In this document: positions 16,304-22,149 of the stretch, piece after piece | Position numbering within the stretch: the first letter of the stretch is position 1 | Layout of the letters: every line of letters starts with the position of its first letter | DNA from: Halobacteriales archaeon QS_9_70_65 | Lineage (GTDB): Archaea > Halobacteriota > Halobacteria > Halobacteriales > Haloarculaceae | Direction: 5' to 3' | Assembly (NCBI GenBank): GCA_003023535.1 | Contig: PXSC01000032.1 | Location: forward strand, 1-22,149 | DNA length: 22,149 bases | Translations under genes and position numbers: made by a program | Notes under the pieces: model-generated | Told to the model about the DNA's origin: nothing | Database searches by the model: none | Seen by the model: the letters and a program-made list of their open reading frames with translations, nothing else

Positions 16304-17512
16304 ATGCTCGAATACGCCGACGTCATCGCGGCGCGGGACCGCGTCGCGAGGACGGCGCGGGAGACGCCGCTCGAGCGCTCGAACACGTTCTCGACGTGGA
16401 CGGGCGCCGACGTCCACCTGAAGCTGGAGAACTTCCAGCGGACCGGCTCGTTCAAGATCCGCGGCGCGACGAACCGGATCGCCCAGTTGAGCGACGACCA
16501 ACAGGCGGACGGCGTCGTCACCGCCAGCGCCGGCAACCACGCCCAGGGGGTCGCGCTGGCGGCCAGCCGGATCGGCGTCGACGCGGCCATCGTGATGCCG
16601 GAGCACGCCCCCATCTCGAAGGTAAAGGCCACGGACGACTACGGGGGCGAGGTCGTCCTCCACGGCGCCGACTACGACGCCGCCGCCGAGCGCGCCCACG
16701 AGATCGAACGGGAGACGGGCGCGACGTACGTCCACGCCTTCGACGACCGGGCGGTGATGGCCGGCCAGGGGACGCTCGGACTCGAGATCGTCGAACAGCA
16801 GCCCGACGTCGACACCGTGGTGGTTCCCATCGGCGGCGGCGGCCTCATCGCCGGCGTCGCCACCGCCGTCACCGCCGAGACGGACGCCCGCGTCGTCGGC
16901 GTCCAGGCGGCCGGCGCCTCCAGCGTTCCCGAGTCGCTCCGGAAGGGCGAAATCGTCGAGCGGGCGTCGGTCGACACCATCGCCGACGGCATCGCCACCC
17001 GCCGGGTCGGCGACCTGACGTTCGAGGTCATCGAGAAGCGCGTCGACGAGGTCGTTACCGTCACGGACGCCGAGATCGCCACCGCGGTGACGGCGCTGCT
17101 GGAGCGCTCGAAGACGCTCGTAGAGGGCGCCGGCGCGGTGTCGCTGGCGGCGGTGCTGGCGGAGCGATTCGACTACGACGACGACGAGACCGTCGTGGCG
17201 GCGCTCTGCGGCGGCAACATCGACCTCAACGTCCTGACGAACGTCGTCCGGCGGGGACTCGTCGAATGCGGCCGGTTCCTCCGTATCCGGACCGTCCTGA
17301 AGGACCGTCCCGGCGCTCTCCAGGAACTGGTCGACCTGCTCGCCGACACCCGCACCAACGTCTACGCCGTCGAACACGACCGCGCCTCCAAGGACATCGC
17401 GGTCAACGCCGCCGAGGTCGAACTCGACCTCGAAACCCGGGGCCACGAACACGTCGCCGAACTGCTCGACGCCCTGGAGGCCGCCGGCTACGAGGTCGAG
17501 GTACTGGTGTAA
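16304..17512 (+). CDS. ilvA: Threonine ammonia-lyase with ACT domain
   Basis: A 402-residue PLP enzyme that deaminates L-threonine to 2-oxobutanoate and ammonia, the entry to isoleucine synthesis or threonine breakdown. The PLP lysine is Lys51 in FQRTGSFKIRGATN, the SAGNHAQGVA loop is at 75-84, and the phosphate-binding glycine loop GGGGLIAG begins at 177. The C-terminal 75 residues (LRIRTVLKDRPGALQELVDLL ... ) form one ACT domain, suggesting allosteric control by an amino acid. The length is normal for the short, one-ACT form. The ATG at 16304 begins just before the conserved N-terminus; a longer open frame upstream is non-conserved. A ridA gene, whose product detoxifies the enamine by-products of this enzyme class, lies elsewhere in the window. 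Confidence 0.95.
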   Translation: MLEYADVIAARDRVARTARETPLERSNTFSTWTGADVHLKLENFQRTGSFKIRGATNRIAQLSDDQQADGVVTASAGNHAQGVALAASRIGVDAAIVMPEHAPISKVKATDDYGGEVVLHGADYDAAAERAHEIERETGATYVHAFDDRAVMAGQGTLGLEIVEQQPDVDTVVVPIGGGGLIAGVATAVTAETDARVVGVQAAGASSVPESLRKGEIVERASVDTIADGIATRRVGDLTFEVIEKRVDEVVTVTDAEIATAVTALLERSKTLVEGAGAVSLAAVLAERFDYDDDETVVAALCGGNIDLNVLTNVVRRGLVECGRFLRIRTVLKDRPGALQELVDLLADTRTNVYAVEHDRASKDIAVNAAEVELDLETRGHEHVAELLDALEAAGYEVEVLV

Positions 17513-17557
17513 ACTACCCTACCCTACTCCCTCGGCACATACGCGCCTCGGTCCTTG

Positions 17558-17631
17558 ATGATTAGGGCCGCCGGCAGAGCAAAGCTCTGCCAAGGCCTCG
17601 AAAGGCGAAGCCCTTGGGTGGCTTTAATCAT
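17558..17631. repeat. Three-arm palindromic element abutting the moaA remnant
   Basis: ATGATTAGGGCCGCC (17558-17572) pairs with GGTGGCTTTAATCAT (17617-17631) over all 15 positions if G-U pairs are allowed (three of them). Inside are a perfect 8-bp hairpin GGCAGAGC-AAA-GCTCTGCC (17573-17591), with no unpaired base between it and the outer stem, and a third imperfect hairpin (17592-17616, AAGGC...GCCCTT). This folds as a compact three-way junction. It begins 45 bp after ilvA and ends about 5 bases before moaA-like coding sequence begins. It may be a mobile-element end or a structured RNA; I cannot name it. Confidence 0.75.
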
Positions 17632-17636
17632 GGGTC

Positions 17637-18206
17637 ACCAAGAGTTCCGCCTACGACGACGTGATGGCGGACGTCGACGCCGCGCTTGAGGCTGGCCTCG
17701 CGCCGGTAAAACTCGACATGGTCGCCTTCGAGCGGAGCGCCGGCTACGTCCCGGAGATGGCCGGCCGCGTCGCCGCCAGCGTGGGGCTCCAACTCGAACT
17801 CATCGAGTACATGCCGAAACTGGCCGGCCGGCTGGAGTGGGCCGTCGACATCGGGCGCGTCCATGAATGGCTCGCAGAATGGACCAACAGAATCGAGCAC
17901 CGCGAGATGTACGACCGGCGCCGCTACTAGGTCGGCTCCGACGACGACACGGCGACCGCGACCGGCATGATCGAGACCGTCGACCCTGTCGAGAACCCGA
18001 CCTTCTGCATCAACTGCCACCGCGTGCGCGTCACCCGCGAAGGGTATCTGAAAGGCTGTCCCGACCGCAACGACGACCTCCGAAGCATGGGCGAGATGAC
18101 GAAACCCGAAATCCGGGAGGCGCTCCGCGAAACGGTTGCCAATCAGGTACCGTTCTACGGTGAATGTATGATAGAAAACAACGGCGAGTGGCATTTCAAT
18201 GGGTAA
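17637..18206 (+). pseudogene. moaA: 5'-truncated moaA (GTP 3',8-cyclase) remnant with an amber codon
   Basis: The sequence encodes the C-terminal half of MoaA, which makes the first molybdopterin intermediate: AYDDVMADVDAALEAG, APVKLDMVAFERSAG, LQLELIEYMP, then [22 protein letters not shown]. The last block carries the C-terminal 4Fe-4S cysteines. The whole radical-SAM N-terminal half with its CxxxCxxC motif is missing, and homology starts right after the palindromic element. In addition, a TAG at 17928-17930 interrupts the frame after DRRRY, where relatives have Trp (TGG), and the same frame then continues to TAA at 18204-18206. No moa gene neighbours it. It is a dead fragment, possibly left by an insertion or recombination event. 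Confidence 0.88.
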
Positions 18207-18218
18207 ATGCATCAGCAC

Positions 18219-18272
18219 CTGATCCGAACACTCAGAAATTTTCGGGAGTAGGAAACTCCGAAGGTGGATCAG
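18219..18272. other. Nested inverted repeat after the moaA remnant
   Basis: CTGATCC (18219-18225) pairs with GGATCAG (18266-18272). Inside, TTCGGGAGT (18241-18249) pairs with ACTCCGAA (18255-18262) with one bulged G and an AGGAA loop. GAGTATTTT follows. It could be a transcription terminator or the end of a mobile element. Confidence 0.55.
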
Positions 18273-18371
18273 AGTATTTTGTGACACTGACAGAGAGCAA
18301 TAATGGTCATATTATATAAATACAATCATGTGCAGAATAAATATTATTAATTGATTCTCTGAACTCGTCGT

Positions 18372-18381
18372 AAGTATTAAG
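18372..18381 (+). promoter_or_regulatory. TATA box of the secreted glycine-zipper protein gene
   Basis: AAGTATTAAG, 24-33 bp before the ATG at 18405. The surrounding 100 bp are AT-rich, with other TATA-like words (TTATATAAAT near 18312), so the exact promoter is uncertain. Confidence 0.5.
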
Positions 18382-18404
18382 TCATTAGTGGGTAGGATTG
18401 TGTT

Positions 18405-19097
18405 ATGGATGAACCAATTAAACGAAGAAAAGTTGTAACGATGTCTGTCGGAACGGCCGGTGGAATGACGATCACTGGATTTTCTGGACTGGCCTCGGCG
18501 GACGAATGTGATTACGGTGAGAGTGAGGCCCCATTCGAAAAAATTAAAGATGCGGCTGAAACAGCCGTTTGTGAGACCAACGATGCTGTAGAGGAACTAG
18601 AGGGACGCATTGAGGACCTGAACATTCATGAGGACTGCGCATGGAAACAGGACTCCAGCTCACCATACTATCTAAGAGTTGACCCTGACTGTGAGCCAGA
18701 TATCCCCTTCGACGGTGAGGGCTGTGGTGATACAACGTACAATTCATTTGACAATGGTGATGTCATGAGCAAATATCTCTGGTTGAGTGACAAAGATGCA
18801 GAGGCGTTTGCAGATGCAATGGAGAACGGAATGCCTGTAGCCGTTGGATTTGCGCTCGGAGCAGCTGCTGGTGCTGCTGCTGCCGGACCTGCTGGTGGTG
18901 GTATAGTTGGCATCGTTGGCGCGGTTTTAGGTGTTGCGATAGGTGAAGTAGGCGATGAGATAAGAAATAAAAACGAAGGATGTGGTGTCAGACTCCGAGT
19001 AATCCATCCCGAGTTCGAAAGGGGCGAAGTGCTCGAAGACATCGTCGATAGCAAAGATGACTACAGCTTCCAAATTAAGGCGCAGTCCGAAGATTAA
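18405..19097 (+). CDS. Probable Tat-exported, six-cysteine glycine-zipper protein of unknown function
   Basis: 230 residues; not recognised. The N-terminus KRRKVVTMSVGTAGG...GLASADE has twin arginines, a hydrophobic stretch and an ASA cleavage site, so export by Tat with cleavage after residue 32 is likely. The mature part has six cysteines (35, 56, 78, 96, 107, 193), an acidic helical region (42-75) and a hydrophobic Gly/Ala segment at 142-183. That segment has two perfect GxxxGxxxG runs (Gly148/152/156 and Gly172/176/180) joined by GPAGGG (161-166), i.e. a likely membrane-inserting helical hairpin. Base composition and codon use are far more AT-rich than in every neighbouring gene, pointing to horizontal acquisition. 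Halocins and similar toxins combine a Tat signal, cysteines and Gly/Ala-rich helices, but I see no direct sequence match and no obvious immunity gene. Confidence 0.75.
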   Translation: MDEPIKRRKVVTMSVGTAGGMTITGFSGLASADECDYGESEAPFEKIKDAAETAVCETNDAVEELEGRIEDLNIHEDCAWKQDSSSPYYLRVDPDCEPDIPFDGEGCGDTTYNSFDNGDVMSKYLWLSDKDAEAFADAMENGMPVAVGFALGAAAGAAAAGPAGGGIVGIVGAVLGVAIGEVGDEIRNKNEGCGVRLRVIHPEFERGEVLEDIVDSKDDYSFQIKAQSED

Positions 19098-19750
19098 AGC
19101 TAAGTGATAACATATCAAAACTAATTAATGAGTACGAAGCTTCGGGATGAACATATAAGTACAGCGATGGGCGATAAATGTAGTATTTTAATGTATACCT
19201 GTTCTTGCTGACCGATTACGGCCACCCGGTTACCGATCACGCGTGAGGGACCTGACGCTGGAGACATCGCGGATATCGCCCGGGATACTAAGCCCGATGT
19301 CGTCCCAGACGGCGTGCCGTGGTCGATTGGCTACCCTCGTGCCGGGCGGGCGACGCCGTCAGGCGCTGCCGAATGCGCGAGCGGCGCGAGCCGCGAGCAC
19401 GGGCTGGTCCGCCCGGACCGACGTTCGCACGAACGGCGTAAGCCGTGCGGGTATCGGACGCACCCGGGTTCTCCGCGCGGTCATCACTGCCCTGGCGGGT
19501 GACTCGGGCGGGAATTGATGACGCGTAGACGGCGATAGCCCGTCCGGTCAATCAGTGTTCGGATCGGCCGCGGGGTCCGTTCGTGTCGGCGGCCGCAGCC
19601 CGGTATTACTGTGTGTGCCACCTCCCGTAAGAGGGTGACTGATCTGATTGCTGGGTACGCCGGGTACAACGCGTTCGCCCGCAAGTGGCATTCAGGGGCT
19701 CTCGCCGACTACGACGTCTCGCCCGATGAGACACGGGGACGGGGCGACCG
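19098..19750. other. Gene-free region: AT-rich island edge, then GC-rich unrecognised sequence
   Basis: From 19098 to about 19205 the sequence is AT-rich, with a good TATA-like ACATATAAGTAC (19148-19159) that leads into no gene of any length. From about 19206 it is GC-rich again. It has coding-like shreds (TDYGHPVTDHA then a stop at 19244-19246; GDIADIARDTKPDVVPDGVPW; a 40-residue stretch DLIAGYAGYNAFARKWHSGA near 19630-19690) in different frames. None belongs to a family I recognise. This looks like decayed DNA between the acquired island and gshA. Confidence 0.45.
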
Positions 19751-21170
19751 TCAGAGCCAGTCGACGAACGTCCCCTCGACGAGCGTCTCCGTCTGGTTGT
19801 CGATGTAGTCGGCCTGCATACCCCAGATGGCCTCCGCGAGCGGCTCGCCGCGGTCGACTCGGTCGGCGACCAGCCGGCGTTTCCACCGGGCCGGCGTCAC
19901 GCGGCGGTCGACCCGCTCGCGGAGCGGTTTGATGTAGCGGTTGGCCTCCTCGGCGCCCAGCCCCCGCAGCTCCAGGCCGTCGCGGGCCAGCTCGAACAGC
20001 TCGGCGTACAGCTCGCCGGTGTCGGTCGTCCCACGGCAGCTCGTAGAGGGGGTGTTCCCGTCGGGGGAGACTCTCCAACAGCCCGGCGAACACCGCCAGC
20101 AGCGCGACGGTGTCGCGGACGGTCGGCTGGGCCGGCAGCGGGCGGAACTCGATACGGGCGTTGGCGCTCTCCCGGGTCGGGCCGTCGAACACCGGCCGCA
20201 CCCACCGCCAGTAGCTGCCGTGTTTGTGCCGGAAGTGCGCGAAGCGGTCGTCGAAGCGGCCCTGCTCGTCGATGAGCCGCGGAACGACCGTCTCGTCGTC
20301 GGCGATGCGCTGGGTGGCCGCCTCGATGCTGTCGACATCCTCGGGGAAGGTCACCTTCTTCGAGTCGGCGGGGTTCAACACGGACTCGAACACCGGCACC
20401 CGGTTTTCCATGTAGCCGTCGGCCAGCACCGTCTCGGCGTCGGCGTCGTAGAGGTCCGGCGGGAAGAACGGCGAGTTGACCGCCACCGCCAGCAGCGGGC
20501 CGGCGACCCGCAGCGCGTACCGGAAATACTCCGGCAGGTCCTCGGCGTGGGCCGTCTGGTAGTGCGGCTGGATGGAGGTGATGAGCGCCTCCGGCATCAC
20601 CGTGTCGGCGTCCATGGAGACGTGTGGCGCCTCGAGCTGCAGTTCCGCCGCGTAGTCGGTGTTAGCCATGACGTGGTACCGCACCGAGTTGGTCATGTTG
20701 GTCGCCATGCGGATGCCGTCGGCCTCGATGCTGTCGGTGAGGTACTCCGAGGCCGTCTCGCCGATCGGCGGCACCGTCCAGAGGCCGTCGCTGACCAGCG
20801 CCATCTCCTCGCAGGTGACCTCCCGGCGGGCGGCGTCGAGCTTCGCCTGCACCTCCGCCTCCTGGGCGCGGAGGCCGTACCGGGACAGCGGCTGCGGCGT
20901 CGTACACAGCTCGGCGTTGTGGAGCCCCAGCTCCTTCTCGAATCCGATGTACTCCAGCAGCCGCCGTGGGACGCGCATCAGCGCGTCGGTGTCGTCGTCG
21001 ACCGCGTAGAACTCGTACTCGAGGCCGACGATGGCCTGCGGGTTGTCGAACGTTCCGGCGGCGAGCTCCTCGCGCAGGACCTCCAGCTCTCCGGCCACCC
21101 GGGAGGCGAACTCCTCTTCGTCGACGGCGAGCGCCTCGGCGACCCGCGCGGCGAGCTCTGAGGCTGACAT
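19751..21170 (-). pseudogene. gshA: Glutamate-cysteine ligase (haloarchaeal GshA type), frameshifted by an internal deletion
   Basis: Joins glutamate and cysteine to make gamma-glutamylcysteine, the main low-molecular-weight thiol of haloarchaea. From the ATG at 21170 the first frame gives MSASELAARVAEALAVDEEEF ... GLEYEFYAVDDDT ... HNAELCTTPQP ... and later FRHKHGSYWRWVRPVF and ARIEFRPLPAQPT, all expected in this carboxylate-amine ligase family, up to YELPWDD. At about 20026-20031 the frame breaks. The C-terminus resumes as TTDTGELYAELFELARDGLELRGLG ... EGTFVDWL and stops at 19751. Roughly 25 residues that relatives carry at the join are missing. A TATA-like ATTACTTCAC lies about 25 bp before the start. 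Either inactive or misassembled. Confidence 0.88.
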
Positions 21171-21253
21171 AGGTTGCCCTGTGGCGTGAAGTAATGTCAA
21201 ACGTGCGGCTCCGGCGGGCCCCGACCCCCGCCGTTTCGGCTGGAGATCCCCCC

Positions 21254-22003
21254 TCAGTCGGTCCGCGCCCGCTCGAACGGCCGCGGTGGTAGTCGCAGCT
21301 CCTCGAGGTCCGGCATGTGCTTGACGTTGAACACGATCGACAGCTCCTCGGTCAGGGGTTCGCCGACGCAGGACAGCCGGACGCCGCGGTCGACCATCTC
21401 CGCGGGGAGGATGTGGTCGACCGGCGTCGACAGTTCGCCCTCGACGAGGACGACCGCACAGTTCGCACACGCGCCGCCGCGGCAGGCGAACGGCCACGCG
21501 AAGCCGCGGCGCTCGGCGGCCGCCAGCAGCGTCTCGTCGGCCTCGACGCGGAACCGGCCGTGGTCCGTCGCCCCGAGGTCCGCCGCCGCGGCCCGCCCGA
21601 AGAGGTCGTCGTCCGCCAGCGACCAGCCGTAGTCGTCGAACACCTCGAAGTTCAGGTACTCGACCTCGGCGCTCCCGGGTCCGGGGTCGGAGTTGGAATC
21701 GGTGCCGGCGCCGGTGTCCGCATCGGGCGTCACTCCAGCCGTCCGGGTCCTGTCGGTGTCGGCATCGGCGTCGGGCCCGCTTCCGCCGGTGTCGGCGTCA
21801 GCGTCGGGTCCGCCCTCGTCGGCGTCCGGTAGGTCGGCCTCACCGGAGCGGATCGTCTCGTAGGCGGCCTTGACGCGCTGGAACTCCTCGACGGAGCCGC
21901 CCCGGTCCGGATGAGCCTGCTTGGCGCGGCGCCTGTACGCTCGCTTCAACTCGGCGTCGTCGACGTCCGGGTCGACGCCCAACACCTCGAACGGGGAACC
22001 CAC
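21254..22003 (-). CDS. J-domain / 2Fe-2S ferredoxin fusion protein
   Basis: 249 residues. An N-terminal J domain (FEVLGVDPDVDDAELKRAYR, HPD at 31-33) is followed by a low-complexity Asp/Gly/Thr linker (about 57-112, with PDADADT repeated) and a C-terminal plant-type ferredoxin. Its cluster cysteines are 174, 179, 182 and 212 (C-x4-C-x2-C-x29-C, in FACRGGACANC and LSCVGEP). Haloarchaeal 2Fe-2S ferredoxins are acidic electron carriers. The fused J domain suggests contact with DnaK or a role in cluster assembly or delivery. The GTG at 22003 is preferred to the TTG at 22030 because a GCTTTTG box lies about 26-30 bp upstream and would otherwise overlap the coding sequence. An 83-bp gap separates it from gshA on the same strand. 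Confidence 0.9.
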   Translation of the reverse strand: MGSPFEVLGVDPDVDDAELKRAYRRRAKQAHPDRGGSVEEFQRVKAAYETIRSGEADLPDADEGGPDADADTGGSGPDADADTDRTRTAGVTPDADTGAGTDSNSDPGPGSAEVEYLNFEVFDDYGWSLADDDLFGRAAAADLGATDHGRFRVEADETLLAAAERRGFAWPFACRGGACANCAVVLVEGELSTPVDHILPAEMVDRGVRLSCVGEPLTEELSIVFNVKHMPDLEELRLPPRPFERARTD

Positions 22004-22059
22004 GTCCGGGAGTAGTCGGATCGGAGACAAAAGCCTTCCTTCGGCGGCGAGGGTGGTAT

Positions 22060-22149
22060 TCAGATGATACTCCGAGTTATTCGGTCATCCACCGAAGCCC
22101 CCTCCCGCTCGCCGGTGGAGGCTCACGGGGCGCTTCGCTCACCGGCAGC
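22060..22149. repeat. Interspersed repeat element, inverted partial copy at the right edge
   Basis: The last 30 bases (22120-22149) are the reverse complement of 4924-4953 with one mismatch. The preceding CCCCCTCCCGCT block also matches the long copy (AGCGGGCGGGGG). Further out (22060-22095) the match fades. The element continues beyond the window. Confidence 0.7.

Noticed and set aside
17928..17930. Pyrrolysine or other amber recoding in moaA
   Set aside because: The gene is also missing its catalytic N-terminal half and haloarchaea are not known to recode UAG; a nonsense mutation in a dead fragment is simpler.
19941..21161. 406-residue plus-strand ORF opposite gshA
   Set aside because: Antisense of the recognisable glutamate-cysteine ligase frame.

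Overview
The window reads as chromosome from a haloarchaeon (class Halobacteria). The coding sequence is GC-rich and the proteins are strongly acidic (Asp/Glu-rich). Several TATA boxes sit about 25-33 bp before start codons, as in leaderless archaeal transcripts. The genes are typical of the group: thermosome, archaeal tRNA-intron endonuclease, an archaeal Ski2-like helicase, a J-domain/2Fe-2S ferredoxin fusion and a haloarchaeal-type glutamate-cysteine ligase.

Layout. 1-2372 (minus): thermosome subunit (runs off the left edge), tRNA-Ser(GGA), a two-helix membrane protein and RidA. 2400-4511 (minus): a broken Ski2/Hel308-like helicase. 4602-5032: a non-coding repeat element; a short relative lies at 6886-7022 and part of another, inverted, at the right edge. 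5085-6817: a histidine phosphatase (plus) and a membrane histidine kinase (minus). 7071-9302 (minus): a LarE-like PP-loop enzyme, then a translationally coupled pair, a YqcI/YcgG-family protein and an isochorismatase-fold hydrolase. 9750-14193: an RNA-processing neighbourhood with a broken zinc-ribbon protein, EndA, a degenerate Nudix-like gene, a broken TrpRS gene and a small acidic protein. 14250-15991: a two-gene ABC exporter. 16304-17512: threonine ammonia-lyase with an ACT domain. 17558-19205: an island made of a three-arm palindromic element, a 5'-truncated moaA remnant with an amber codon, and an AT-rich part carrying a secreted glycine-zipper protein. 19206-19750: GC-rich sequence with no recognisable gene. 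19751-22003 (minus): a frameshifted gshA and the J-domain/ferredoxin gene.

Two themes stand out. First, five conserved genes (helicase, LarE, zinc-ribbon protein, trpS twice, gshA) lack an internal block of roughly 25-40 codons, often with a frame change at the join. Because trpS and gshA are among them, an assembly artefact has to be excluded before any biology is inferred. Second, the 17558-19205 island has the look of acquired DNA. Its one intact gene encodes a probable Tat-exported, six-cysteine protein with two perfect GxxxGxxxG runs joined by a Gly/Pro turn. This is the most interesting uncharacterised gene here and a candidate secreted, membrane-active (halocin-like) protein, though that function is only inferred.

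Functionally the rest is mostly housekeeping: protein folding (thermosome, J-ferredoxin), tRNA maturation and charging (tRNA-Ser, EndA, TrpRS), amino-acid and thiol metabolism with damage control (IlvA, RidA, GshA), signalling, and export.
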